A DNA stretch of 46,652 bases from an uncultured Sphingomonadaceae bacterium (GCA_937873035.1 CALMVA010000049.1:1-46652), one strand, 5' to 3'. Shown: positions 25,544 to 34,185, counted from the stretch's first letter. The notes: generated by a model not told the origin, from the sequence alone. Translations and numbers: made by a program.

Positions 25544-26559
25544 CAGAGTGCAATCACCACCTTGCCGAACAGATCGGGCGAGGCCTGATAGGCATAGGCT
25601 TGCTTCGCCTCATCAAACGCGAAGGTGCGATCAATGACGGGCTTGATCTTGTGGGTGTCGATAAAGGCGTTGAGGCGCTCGGCCATGCCGCGTGACCCAA
25701 CGAAAATCCCACGCAGGCTGGCTCCTTTGAACATGAGCGCATGGGGGCTTGTGTCGCCGTCACGGCTGAGGACTCCGATAAGAGCGATTTCGCCCGCGAA
25801 TCCAACGGCCTGAATGGATTGGGCCAGTGTTCCCGCGCCGCCAACTTCGACGACATGGTCAATGCCTGTGCCGCCTGCCAGCCGGGCGGCTTCTGGGCCC
25901 CATTGTGCTGTGGTGCGATAGTTTATGAACTCGTCCGCGCCGAGCGCCTGCACACGGGCCAGCTTGCTATCCGAAGACGAGGTCGCAACCACGCGTGCTC
26001 CGGCGGCTTTTGCGATTTGAAGGGCAAGCAGCGAAACACCGCCAGTGCCAAGCACCAGCACACTTTCTCCGGCCTTTGTGGCGCGCGGGCCTTCCATAAG
26101 TGCATTCCATGCCGTTACGCCTGCGCACGGCAGGGTGGCCGCCTGCTCAAAACTCAATGTCTCGGCGATGCGGACAAGGCCGTTTTCTGGAAGCGCAACA
26201 TATTCAGCGAGCATCCCTCTGGCGGGCGGAGCGCCCAGCGCCGGGCCTGCCGCGGGGTTGGGAGGGCCATCAAGCCAGTTCTGGAAGAATGTGCCTGCCA
26301 CCCGATCTCCGATGGCGAACCGGGTCACGCCTTCACCGATGCTGACAACTTCGCCCGCGCCGTCTGACAGCGGAACAATATCGCGGTCGATGGTGCCGCC
26401 CATATATTTTCCCTGCGGGATCAACTGGTCGCGATAATTAAGCGAGCACGCCCGCACGCGGACAAGCACTTCTCCGGGGGCGGTAACTGGCGTGTCGCAA
26501 TCCGCAAGGTGCAGGTCGTCGAGTGAGGTTGCCCCTGCCTTCAGAATCCACGCCTTCAT
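25543..26559 (-). CDS. Zinc-independent MDR oxidoreductase (quinone oxidoreductase-like)
   Basis: This is a 338-residue medium-chain reductase from MKAWILKAG, where GGAGGGTGAA immediately precedes the ATG at 26559. The GroES-like half contains SLNYRDQLIPQGKY and PLSDGAGEVV. The Rossmann half carries VLGTGGVSLLALQ and TSSSDSKLARVQALGAD. No zinc ligands are visible, so it belongs to the quinone oxidoreductase/enoyl reductase branch and probably uses NADPH. It is the first gene of a coupled three-gene unit and follows the IclR gene. A palindrome 64-80 bases before its start matches one in front of the carboxylase operon. It may reduce an enone or an aryl vinyl ketone; this is inferred. Confidence 0.84.
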   Translation of the reverse strand: MKAWILKAGATSLDDLHLADCDTPVTAPGEVLVRVRACSLNYRDQLIPQGKYMGGTIDRDIVPLSDGAGEVVSIGEGVTRFAIGDRVAGTFFQNWLDGPPNPAAGPALGAPPARGMLAEYVALPENGLVRIAETLSFEQAATLPCAGVTAWNALMEGPRATKAGESVLVLGTGGVSLLALQIAKAAGARVVATSSSDSKLARVQALGADEFINYRTTAQWGPEAARLAGGTGIDHVVEVGGAGTLAQSIQAVGFAGEIALIGVLSRDGDTSPHALMFKGASLRGIFVGSRGMAERLNAFIDTHKIKPVIDRTFAFDEAKQAYAYQASPDLFGKVVIAL

Positions 26560-26622
26560 TTCACCCTCCACAATTGTCGAGCGTCGGGTGCGCCCAAGCG
26601 GGGGGTGTGGCAAGAAATTTTG

Positions 26623-26639
26623 GTTTCGCTAAATGAAAC
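26623..26639. promoter_or_regulatory. Candidate IclR operator upstream of the oxidoreductase operon
   Basis: GTTTCGCTAAATGAAAC is an inverted repeat (GTTTC/GAAAC, 7-3-7 layout). It lies between the iclR stop and the oxidoreductase start. It matches the layout of the palindrome in the iclR/Tm-1 divergent region. Confidence 0.45.
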
Positions 26640-26643
26640 GCGC

Positions 26644-27438
26644 CTAGGTTGTTTCGAGCGCGCCGCCGATCCGGTCCGCGATGGACTGGAGCGTGGGGAG
26701 GTGGCGCGACACGACATCATCCACGCTGACCCGTCGGCTTGGCCATGTCACGTTGATTGCGGCGACGGCGTGGCCACCCGTTGTGATGGCAACGCCAATC
26801 GACGTTTTGCCATCGCGAAGCACCGTTTGTTTGTTGCGATCAGGCCAAGGGTGATGCGGCTCGCGCATGGAATATCCGCGTGTGCGCGTTTCAGCGATGA
26901 TCGTGTCGAGCAGTTCGCGGTCTTCCGGGGTGGCGTGCTCCGGCTGGATGCGTGCGATGATCGCCTCTCGCTCGCGCGCATCGCACGCCGAAAGATAGGC
27001 ACGGCCCGTTGCCGTGTGGAGATAGCTGAGTTTGACTCCGACTGGCCCAAGAATGGCCGAATCAAAGCGCGCAAGCGGGCTGTTTGTTTCGATGATCTCA
27101 ACATGGTCGAGACGTGGCACGGCGATGATGGAGGGCCATACGACCCGTTCGCTCAACTCCACCATGAACGGCGAGGCAATTTCAGCAAGCCGTTCGGTCA
27201 CGTCAGATCGGCGTCCGGGGGCGGCGAGCGCAGTGGGCAGATATGCCCCGTCCGCAAGCCGCTGCCATACCAGCCCGCGCGATGAGAGTGTCACCAGCAG
27301 GCGCAGCAGCGTTGCTTTTGCAAGGCCGAGCCGCAGGTGGAGCTCATGTAAACTCAGCCCGCCACTGCGCTGGACTTCCAGCAAAACGTCGAGCCCGCGC
27401 TCAAGCGCACGGATGGATTTGACCTTCCTGTCGATCAT
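26644..27438 (-). CDS. IclR family transcriptional regulator
   Basis: This protein has 264 residues from MIDRKVKSIRALERGLDVL. The frame is open 70 codons further upstream but that part is not protein-like, and AGGTGA precedes this ATG. The N-terminal winged helix includes LSLHELHLRLGLAKATLLRLL. The C-terminal IclR effector domain carries ATGRAYLSA, YSMREPHHPWP and the terminal AINVTWP region. IclR proteins commonly control aromatic pathways (PcaR, PobR, CatR). It is divergent from the Tm-1/carboxylase operon and co-directional with the oxidoreductase operon. Palindromes of matching form stand before both. The effector is unknown. Confidence 0.87.
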   Translation of the reverse strand: MIDRKVKSIRALERGLDVLLEVQRSGGLSLHELHLRLGLAKATLLRLLVTLSSRGLVWQRLADGAYLPTALAAPGRRSDVTERLAEIASPFMVELSERVVWPSIIAVPRLDHVEIIETNSPLARFDSAILGPVGVKLSYLHTATGRAYLSACDAREREAIIARIQPEHATPEDRELLDTIIAETRTRGYSMREPHHPWPDRNKQTVLRDGKTSIGVAITTGGHAVAAINVTWPSRRVSVDDVVSRHLPTLQSIADRIGGALETT

Positions 27439-27448
27439 GGCATCACCT

Positions 27449-27465
27449 GTTTCACGCCGTGCAAC
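27449..27465. promoter_or_regulatory. Candidate IclR operator in the iclR/carboxylase divergent region
   Basis: GTTTCACGCCGTGCAAC is an inverted repeat with 7-base arms, one mismatch and a 3-base centre, 11 bases from the iclR start. A half-site GTGAAACA at 27503-27510 lies on the opposite side of the same gap, mirroring TGTTTCAC at 27448-27455. Two sites could allow looping over the divergent promoters. Confidence 0.5.
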
Positions 27466-27543
27466 TAGTCGCTCGAAAACCGTTAGGCAATCTCCTGCGT
27501 ATGTGAAACATCGCGCAACCGAGAAGAGAGGATGGGAAAAGCC

Positions 27544-28755
27544 ATGAGCAACCCCAATGTGTTGCTGATTATAACGCAAGACACCAAAGAGCAGGAAGCG
27601 CGCTACATCCGTGATATTCTGGAAGCCGCGGGCTGCAATGTGCTCCATCTTGATCCGAGCGTTCGGCGCAGTGTTGGTGGTGCAGAAATTTCACCCGAAC
27701 AGGTCGCGGCGGCGGCTGGCCACAGCATCGAAGGCGTGCGCGCACTGGGGCATGAAGGCAAATGTCAGGCCGTGATGACGGACGGCGCGGTCAAATGCGC
27801 GCTCAAGGCGCACGCGGAATCTGGTCTTTCCGGCGTTCTGGCCGTCGGAGGATCGATGGGCACGGGGCTTGCCGGAACGGTGATGCAGGCGCTGCCTTAT
27901 GGCCTGCCCAAGCTTATCGTTTCTACAATGGCGTCTGGCTTCACCCAGCCATATCTGGGTGTGAAGGACATCGCGATCATGAACGCGGTCACCGATATTT
28001 CGGGCATCAATTCTATCAGTTCGGAAGTATTCCGAAACGCGGCCCTTGCAGTGGCGGGCATGGCAAGGGGTTACGCGCCGACCAGCGGGAGCGAAAAGCC
28101 ACTCGTTCTCATCACCACGCTTGGGACCACCGAAAAGAGCGTCCGCCCGATCCGTGAGGCGCTGGAGGGCGACGGCTGCGAGGTTATGGTGTTCCACTCC
28201 TCCGGCGCTGGCGGGCCGACGCTCGACGGGATAGCCGCCGAGCGGAACGTTGCACTCGTGCTTGATCTCTCGCTGACCGAAATTCTCGACCATATTCATG
28301 GCGGCTTGGCCAATTCTGGCCCGGACCGCGGCAAAGCGGCGCTCGCGCGCGGTATTCCCGTTGTCTTTGCGCCGGGCAATTCAGACTTCATAATTGCCGG
28401 ACCGATTGATTCCGCGCAGGCGCAATTTCCCGGCAAGAAATACCACATCCACAACCCTGCACTCACCGCAGTCCGCACGGATCTGGATGACCTGAAGCCG
28501 CTTGCCGATCACCTTGCGAAGATGTTTGGGGAGGCCAAAGGGCCGGTCAGTTTCTATGTGCCGTTGAAGGGTTTTTCCAATCACGACAGCCCTTATGGCC
28601 ATATTCATGATCCGAGCATCCCGCCGCCCTTTGCCGATTATGCTCGCTCCGTGATGCCCGAAAATGTCGAGTTTCGGGCGGTTGATGCACATTTCAACGA
28701 TGATGAATTTGCCGAGGCGGTGATCGCCAAGGCGCGGGAGCTGCTTGCGCGATGA
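27544..28755 (+). CDS. Tm-1-like ATP-binding protein (UPF0261)
   Basis: This 403-residue protein is of the UPF0261/Tm-1 family. The first Rossmann-like domain starts NVLLIITQDTKEQEARYI and has a glycine-rich GGSMGTGLAG at 102-111. The second domain begins PLVLITTLGTTEKSVRPI and contains HSSGAGGPTLDGI. The end has GFSNHDSPYGHIHDP. The plant Tm-1 homologue binds ATP; bacterial family members have no established reaction. It is the first gene of an operon with biotin carrier, biotin carboxylase, carboxyltransferase and HAD phosphatase genes, and overlaps the carrier gene by four bases. The ATG at 27544 was chosen; another at 27532 would add four residues. A substrate-activating ATP-dependent role is proposed. 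Confidence 0.88.
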   Translation: MSNPNVLLIITQDTKEQEARYIRDILEAAGCNVLHLDPSVRRSVGGAEISPEQVAAAAGHSIEGVRALGHEGKCQAVMTDGAVKCALKAHAESGLSGVLAVGGSMGTGLAGTVMQALPYGLPKLIVSTMASGFTQPYLGVKDIAIMNAVTDISGINSISSEVFRNAALAVAGMARGYAPTSGSEKPLVLITTLGTTEKSVRPIREALEGDGCEVMVFHSSGAGGPTLDGIAAERNVALVLDLSLTEILDHIHGGLANSGPDRGKAALARGIPVVFAPGNSDFIIAGPIDSAQAQFPGKKYHIHNPALTAVRTDLDDLKPLADHLAKMFGEAKGPVSFYVPLKGFSNHDSPYGHIHDPSIPPPFADYARSVMPENVEFRAVDAHFNDDEFAEAVIAKARELLAR

Positions 28756-29219
28756 CGATTGATCTGCCTCTCACACCAGAGGATGTGAACGAGATTGCGG
28801 CCATCCTTGATGGCTCAAGCTATGATCGGCTCGACATTCGCACCAGCCGTCTGCGGTTGCGCGTTCAGCGCAGTGATGGCGGGTGGACGCAGCAATGGTC
28901 CATTGCGGAGGATGCCGGGGTCGAGGCTGACATTGTCGCTGCGGCTGGTGCGATTGTGATTGAGGCGCTCCCTGATGGCGTGGAGGGCATTCCGGCCCCG
29001 CTGCCCGGCACTTTCTATCGCGCGCCGCAGCCGGGGGCACCGCCCTTTGTGGAGGTGGGTGATGTCGTCGGGCCAGAAAGCGTTGTCGGCATTGTCGAGA
29101 CGATGAAGCTGATGAACCCCGTTCATGCCGGATGCGCTGGCCGCGTCACTGCGATCTGCGTTGACAACGCAACCATGGTTGATGGTGGTGCCGTGCTGAT
29201 GCACGTTGAGCCTGCCTGA
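28752..29219 (+). CDS. Biotin carboxyl carrier protein
   Basis: This is a 155-residue carrier protein. The N-terminal ~70 residues are poorly conserved. A PAPLPGTFYRAPQPG linker leads into the lipoyl/biotinyl domain, where K119 in ETMKLMN is the biotinylation site (EAMKM in AccB). It carries carboxybiotin between the carboxylase and carboxyltransferase encoded next. It overlaps the Tm-1-like gene by four bases and is three bases from the biotin carboxylase gene. The placement in a catabolic operon with an atypical carboxyltransferase argues against it being the housekeeping acetyl-CoA carboxylase carrier. Confidence 0.92.
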   Translation: MTIDLPLTPEDVNEIAAILDGSSYDRLDIRTSRLRLRVQRSDGGWTQQWSIAEDAGVEADIVAAAGAIVIEALPDGVEGIPAPLPGTFYRAPQPGAPPFVEVGDVVGPESVVGIVETMKLMNPVHAGCAGRVTAICVDNATMVDGGAVLMHVEPA

Positions 29220-29222
29220 CAC

Positions 29223-30560
29223 ATGATCCAGCGGCTTTTCATTGCCAATCGCGGGGAAATTGCACTGCGTATCATTCGCACCGCGCATCGCCTCGGCATG
29301 ACGACCATCCTTGGTGCCTCGGAGGCGGACCGGCAGAGCTGGCCGGCGCGCGTGGCGGATGAGGTGGTGATTGTCGGCCCGGCACCATCGGCGCAGTCCT
29401 ATCTGTCGGTTGACGCCGTCATCGCAGCGGCCAAGGCAGCGCGCGCGGACGCCATCCATCCTGGCTACGGATTTCTCTCGGAAAATGCAGCGTTTGCAAG
29501 AGCCGCGGCTGAAGCGGGTATCATCTTCGTTGGGCCTGACCTTTCAAGCCTGGCTGCGATGGGTGACAAGCTCATGGCGCGCAAAGTGGGCATTGAGGCG
29601 GGCTTGCCTGTGGTTCCCGGTGGTGAGGCGACCGATAAGGACGCGGCGCTGCAAAGGGCCAATGAAACTGGCTTTCCTGTCCTTTTGAAAGCAGTGTCGG
29701 GCGGAGGTGGCAAGGGAATGAAGCGCGTTGATCGCGTGGAAGACCTTTCTCACGCCATCGATATGGCAATGGCGGAAGCGCAGGCGTCTTTTGGTGATCC
29801 GCGCATCTATGTGGAGCGGTTCATCGCGTCGGGCCGGCACGTTGAAGTGCAGGTGCTGGGTGATGGCGAAAGCGCGATCCATTTGGGCACGCGTGATTGC
29901 TCAATCCAGCGGCGTTTCCAGAAGCTGGTGGAGGAGGCTCCGGCTCCCGCCATTCCGCAGGAAAAACGGGCCGCAATCGAGCAAGCCGCGGTGAACCTCG
30001 CGCGGCACTTGCGCTATCGCGGGGCGGGCACCGTCGAGTTTCTCGTCGATGTGACGAGCTTTGATTTCTACTTCCTTGAAATGAATGTGCGTATTCAGGT
30101 CGAACATCCTGTGACCGAGGAGATCACCGGCGTCGATCTGGTGGAGCAGCAATTGCTGGTGGCAGATGGGCAGCGCCTGTCACTCACACAAGACATGGTG
30201 ATGCCCACTGGCCATGCCATTGAGGTCCGCATCAATGCGGAAGACTGGGCACAGGGCTTCCGCCCATCGCCTGGCCGCGCGACACGGGCAGACTGGCCGG
30301 CAGGCGAGGGGGTTCGCGTCGATAGCCATATGGGCACCGGCAGCGAAGTGCCGCCATTTTATGACTCGCTCGTTGGTAAGTTGATCGTGCGTGGCGCGAC
30401 ACGCGATGAAGCCGTGGCGCGGCTTACTGCGGCGCTTGATCGGCTTTCCATTGAAGGCTTCGCCACCACCACCGATCTGCACCGCGCCATCGTGCGTGAT
30501 CCGCGCTTTGTGGCGGGCGGCGTCGATACCCGCTTTTTTGAAGGACTGGCCCGTGGCTGA
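29223..30560 (+). CDS. Biotin carboxylase subunit
   Basis: This is a 445-residue biotin carboxylase. The N-terminal domain starts LFIANRGEIALRIIRTA. The ATP-grasp glycine loop is AVSGGGGKGMK. The catalytic region EMNVRIQVEHPVTEEITG and the C-terminal TRDEAVARL are complete. The length is that of AccC (about 449). It uses ATP and bicarbonate to carboxylate biotin on the neighbouring carrier protein. The stop lies eight bases inside the next gene, so translation is coupled. The reaction is certain from the family; the final acceptor depends on the carboxyltransferase. Confidence 0.93.
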   Translation: MIQRLFIANRGEIALRIIRTAHRLGMTTILGASEADRQSWPARVADEVVIVGPAPSAQSYLSVDAVIAAAKAARADAIHPGYGFLSENAAFARAAAEAGIIFVGPDLSSLAAMGDKLMARKVGIEAGLPVVPGGEATDKDAALQRANETGFPVLLKAVSGGGGKGMKRVDRVEDLSHAIDMAMAEAQASFGDPRIYVERFIASGRHVEVQVLGDGESAIHLGTRDCSIQRRFQKLVEEAPAPAIPQEKRAAIEQAAVNLARHLRYRGAGTVEFLVDVTSFDFYFLEMNVRIQVEHPVTEEITGVDLVEQQLLVADGQRLSLTQDMVMPTGHAIEVRINAEDWAQGFRPSPGRATRADWPAGEGVRVDSHMGTGSEVPPFYDSLVGKLIVRGATRDEAVARLTAALDRLSIEGFATTTDLHRAIVRDPRFVAGGVDTRFFEGLARG

Positions 30561-32031
30561 CATTTCCCTTGTTGATGTGTCGATGCGTGATGGCAACCAG
30601 AGTCTGTGGGGAGCAACCGGGCTCAACACCGCGCAGATGCTCCAGATTGCGGGACAGACAGACCGTGTCGGTTTTCGCGCGATTGACTTCACCTCGTCCA
30701 GCCACATGGCAGTGGCGGTTCGCTATTTTCAGAATAATCCGTGGGAGCGAATTCGCCGTGTCGCCTCGGCGATGCCGCGCACGCCGTTGCAGTTCATTAC
30801 CACCGGGTTGCGTTTCATCGCGTGGCAGCAGGCCGACCCGGAGTTCATGCGGCTGGTTTATCGCCGTTTGCAGATGAATGGCATAGGTCGTTTCGTCATG
30901 CTTGATCCGATGCATGATGCCGATGCGGTGATAGAGGCAGCGCGCATCGTTCGGCAGGAAGGCAATGCCGAGATCATGGGTGCGCTGACCTTTACCCTTT
31001 CGGAAGTGCACACCGACCAGTTCTACGCCGATTTCGCGCGCAAGATCTGCACCAGCCCCGATATTGACCTTGTGTATATCAAAGACCCCGGTGGGCTGCT
31101 CTCGCCAGAGCGGGTGCGGACACTGGCACCAGCGGTTAAAGCCGCCATTGGCCGCCGTTCGCTTGAAATTCACGCCCATTGCACGATCGGCTATGGCCCC
31201 TTGTCGAGCCTGGCTGCTGCGGACCTTGGCATGGTGGACGCCATCCATGTCGGCATCGGGCCGCTGGGTGAGGGGAGCTCACTTCCTGAGGCGGGCCGAA
31301 TGGTCGCAAATCTGCGCAACGCAGGGCATAATGTAAACGTCGATGATGCGGCACTTGCGCGCGTTTCTGATTATTGGTGGCGGCTGGCCAAGGCAGAAGG
31401 CTTGCCGCCGGGCGAGCCGCAGGCGTTTGATTCCAGTTTCCTCCGGCATCAGATCGCCGGTGGCGTCATGACGACAACGCGGCGTCAGCTTGAAGAGCTG
31501 AGTTTGGGCGATCGCTTTGATGCCGTGGTGGCGGAAACTGAACGCGTCCGCGCGGAGCTTGGGCATCCCATCATGGTGACGCCATTCCCGCAAATGGTGA
31601 TGAGCCAGGCGCTCTTCAACGTCATCGGCGAGCGGCGCTATGCGCAGGTTTCCGATCAGGTAGTGCGTTATGTGATGGGCAAATTCGGCCGCCCGACAAG
31701 CGCGATTGATCCCGCCGTTGAGGCGGCCATTCTGGACCGGCCGCGCGCCAAGGAAATCGCCGGGGAGGCGATGTTCCCGGAATATGCCGATCTGCGTCGC
31801 AAATTTGGCGCGCATATGGAGGATGAGGAGTTTCTGCTGCGCGCCGTGATGCCGGAAGATCAGGTGGATGCCATGCTCGCCTCAGGGCGTTCGCGCGGCA
31901 CCTACACACCTGAGGCAGCGCCGCTTTTCCAACTGCTGAGGCAACTCGCCGCGCGTCCGGCCGCACGAGACATTGTTGTTGAACGTCCCGGCTTGCGCAT
32001 CGCTTTGCATGGGGGCGCTCATGTCGTGTGA
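30553..32031 (+). CDS. Divergent carboxyltransferase (pyruvate/oxaloacetate-type TIM barrel), probable aryl-ketone carboxylase subunit
   Basis: This protein has 492 residues from the GTG at 30553, preceded by GAAGGA; upstream codons in the frame lie inside the biotin carboxylase gene. The HMGL-like barrel begins VDVSMRDGNQSLWG. Metal ligands expected from pyruvate carboxylase are all visible: D13, the carbamylated Lys K177 (YIKDPGGLL), and H207 and H209 (EIHAHCTIG). The usual HxHDTxG is altered to HAHCTIG, and TGLRFIAWQQ replaces the LRGxN substrate loop, so the acceptor is probably not pyruvate. A PYC_OADA-like C-terminal domain follows. The gene set resembles AcvCDE and HpeCBA, which carboxylate acetovanillone-type ketones. 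That substrate class is inferred. Confidence 0.8.
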   Translation: MADISLVDVSMRDGNQSLWGATGLNTAQMLQIAGQTDRVGFRAIDFTSSSHMAVAVRYFQNNPWERIRRVASAMPRTPLQFITTGLRFIAWQQADPEFMRLVYRRLQMNGIGRFVMLDPMHDADAVIEAARIVRQEGNAEIMGALTFTLSEVHTDQFYADFARKICTSPDIDLVYIKDPGGLLSPERVRTLAPAVKAAIGRRSLEIHAHCTIGYGPLSSLAAADLGMVDAIHVGIGPLGEGSSLPEAGRMVANLRNAGHNVNVDDAALARVSDYWWRLAKAEGLPPGEPQAFDSSFLRHQIAGGVMTTTRRQLEELSLGDRFDAVVAETERVRAELGHPIMVTPFPQMVMSQALFNVIGERRYAQVSDQVVRYVMGKFGRPTSAIDPAVEAAILDRPRAKEIAGEAMFPEYADLRRKFGAHMEDEEFLLRAVMPEDQVDAMLASGRSRGTYTPEAAPLFQLLRQLAARPAARDIVVERPGLRIALHGGAHVV

Positions 32032-32863
32032 GCACATTGAGCGCGTCGTCAAGGCGCGTGGCTTCATCTTCGATATGGATGGCACAATCGCGCTTGGAGA
32101 TGCGGCCTCTGGCGGCCACAAGGCGTTGCCGGGGGCCATTGAACTTCTGGCGTTGCTGCGTAAGCGCGGCACACCGTTTCGGGTCTTTACAAATGGCACC
32201 GCAAAGGCACCTGCCGCTTATGCGGCCAGCTTGCGCAACGCAGGCTTTGACCTTGGTGACGATGAGATGATGACGCCATCTTCCTCGGCGGCGATCTGGT
32301 TTCGCAAGCAAGGCCTTAATCGCGTGCGCGTGCTTGGTAATGATGGCGTGGCGGCTCCCTTGCGAGCGCTTGGAATAGAGACACTCGGCGCGTCTGAACC
32401 GGGCGATGTCGATGCGGTTTATACCGGCTGGTTTCGCGAATTTTCCTTTCCTGATCTGGAAGCAGCCTGCCAATCGGTTTGGGAGGGCGCGCGACTTACC
32501 ACGGCTAGCCATGTGCCCTTTTTCGCAACAGCTACCGGGCGTGGCATCGGATCAAGCTTTGCGATCAATAAGATGATTAGCGCGATGACCGGCAAACAGG
32601 CAAAAGTGCTGGGCAAACCCTCGCGCACGGCCTTTGATGCGGCTGTCCACGCCATGGGCCTGCCGCGCTCTGCCGCGTGTGACATTGTTGTGTTTGGCGA
32701 TGATCCGGCACTGGAGATGCGCATGGCGCGCGGGGCCGGAGCGATGGGGGTCGGCCTTACAACAGGCCTTATGAAGCGCGAGAATCTGGCATCACTGGTG
32801 CAGGCCGAGCAGCCCCATTTGCTCGTCGATGATTTGACTTCCATCGTCCGCGCGCTGGCCTGA
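32021..32863 (+). CDS. HAD-IIA family (NagD-like) phosphatase
   Basis: This protein has 280 residues from the ATG at 32021, 11 bases inside the carboxyltransferase gene. HAD motif I is FDMDGT (D18, D20), motif II is FTNGT, and the motif III lysine is near GKPSRTAF. Motif IV is VFGDDPALEMRMARGAG, with the C2-type cap between. It hydrolyses a small phosphomonoester. In the acetovanillone pathway of SYK-6, AcvF dephosphorylates the phosphorylated aryl ketone. A phosphatase translated with a carboxylase here suggests the same kind of phospho-intermediate. The actual substrate is not shown by sequence. Confidence 0.85.
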   Translation: MSCEHIERVVKARGFIFDMDGTIALGDAASGGHKALPGAIELLALLRKRGTPFRVFTNGTAKAPAAYAASLRNAGFDLGDDEMMTPSSSAAIWFRKQGLNRVRVLGNDGVAAPLRALGIETLGASEPGDVDAVYTGWFREFSFPDLEAACQSVWEGARLTTASHVPFFATATGRGIGSSFAINKMISAMTGKQAKVLGKPSRTAFDAAVHAMGLPRSAACDIVVFGDDPALEMRMARGAGAMGVGLTTGLMKRENLASLVQAEQPHLLVDDLTSIVRALA

Positions 32864-32865
32864 TG

Positions 32866-34185
32866 TCAGCCGCGGCGCAGGTGCCGCGGGTCCGTTACGC
32901 CCAGTATGAGGACGGCATAGGCAAGGCACAGCATTGCCGCTGAAACGCCGATCAGGGAGACAAATCCCGTGACCGCAGCCAAAATGCCCCCGATAATCGG
33001 GCCGATGGAGGCAATGATCGTTTCTGCGGTGGTAGAAATTGCCAGCCGCATCGCCGTGTTTTCGCGGTTGCCAAATTCCAGAACCATCGTTTGTGATCCC
33101 ATGGTGTAGCCGCTGCTGGCTGCTCCCAAAAAAATGAAGGCAATCGCAAAGCCCGCCATGTCGTGCGCCATCAGCATCCAGCCATAGCCGATGACCCAGA
33201 GCAGGAGAGAGGCGATAAAGACCGAGCGAAATCCGCGCCTGTCTCCCATCGCGCCCCATAACAGGTTGGAACCAGTGTCGGCCCCAAGAAAGGCGAGTGA
33301 CAACAGCCCAAGCGTCTTGCCATCCAGCGTAAGTGCTTCTCCGGCATGGAGTATGCAAAAGGGCAGGGCGATGCGCCCGCCCGTTGTCAACAACTGGGCA
33401 ATCAGAAAGTTTCGGTAGTGGGTGTCGGCAAGCAGAGCGGGCATATCGCGCATCCGCTCTCGAAGTCGCATGGAGGGGCGCACGTCATGACTGTCCGGCT
33501 CGCGCATCATGAGCACGAGCACGGTCAGGCCCAAGCTTGTCAGCACAAAGCTGAGCGCAAACGTTGTGGCATAGCCATTGCCGAAGATATTATTGTCGAT
33601 CAGGTAATCACCCGCCCACCAACTCAGCCCGGCCGCAATCGCGCCGCCGGCAAGGTTGCGATAGCCTTGCAGTCTCCCGCGTCGGGAGAGCGGGATGACC
33701 TTCGCCATTAGCGTTTGAAAGGCAACACGCTGCGCGCCGGAATAATAGCCAAGCATGAAGAGAAAGGCGGTGGTGATGATCGCCAGTGGCCAGCCGGAAA
33801 GCAGCCATCCGGCCAGCGCAATGCCGGCCAGTGGCACGCGCATGAGCATCCCGGTGCGCCCGGCATAGGGCATGATCCGCTTCTTGTCCTCAATCGCTGT
33901 TGCGCTCAACAAGGGCGAGAGGATGGAGCCGGCCTGCTGAAGAGCTTGCGACAGGCCGACCATGAAGGTCGACCCGGTCAGCATGAAGATATAATTGGGG
34001 ACGATCGTTGGCGCATTGATGAGGCGAAAGCCCGTCATCCCCAACATTCCATGCGAGAAATGCGCCGCGAAGTTGCGCGGTAGATTTGCCCGCACAAAAG
34101 CTTGGTTGGCGGCATCATCGGGCGTCAGAATATCCACCCCGGTGTCCGTGCCGATTGGCTCCAGATCATCCTCGGATAATGCCAC
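32866..34185 (-). CDS. MFS transporter
   Basis: This is a 439-residue major facilitator protein with 12 predicted TM segments and a polar N-terminal tail of about 30 residues. The start is GTG at 34185 with GGGGAG upstream. Recognisable pieces are HGMLGMTGFRLINAPTIVPNYIF, AGRTGMLMRVPLAGIAL, SRRGRLQGYRNLAGG and the GDRRGFRS loop. It does not resemble the AAHS or ACS transporters elsewhere in the window. It is convergent with the phosphatase gene with a two-base gap. It may take up the ketone or acid used by the carboxylase operon, but orientation gives no firm link. Confidence 0.8.
   Translation of the reverse strand: MALSEDDLEPIGTDTGVDILTPDDAANQAFVRANLPRNFAAHFSHGMLGMTGFRLINAPTIVPNYIFMLTGSTFMVGLSQALQQAGSILSPLLSATAIEDKKRIMPYAGRTGMLMRVPLAGIALAGWLLSGWPLAIITTAFLFMLGYYSGAQRVAFQTLMAKVIPLSRRGRLQGYRNLAGGAIAAGLSWWAGDYLIDNNIFGNGYATTFALSFVLTSLGLTVLVLMMREPDSHDVRPSMRLRERMRDMPALLADTHYRNFLIAQLLTTGGRIALPFCILHAGEALTLDGKTLGLLSLAFLGADTGSNLLWGAMGDRRGFRSVFIASLLLWVIGYGWMLMAHDMAGFAIAFIFLGAASSGYTMGSQTMVLEFGNRENTAMRLAISTTAETIIASIGPIIGGILAAVTGFVSLIGVSAAMLCLAYAVLILGVTDPRHLRRG

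Noticed and set aside
28752..30560. Housekeeping acetyl-CoA carboxylase accBC
   Set aside because: The genes are embedded with overlaps between a Tm-1-like gene and a pyruvate-carboxylase-type carboxyltransferase behind an IclR gene, not next to each other as a housekeeping pair; a catabolic carboxylase is more likely.
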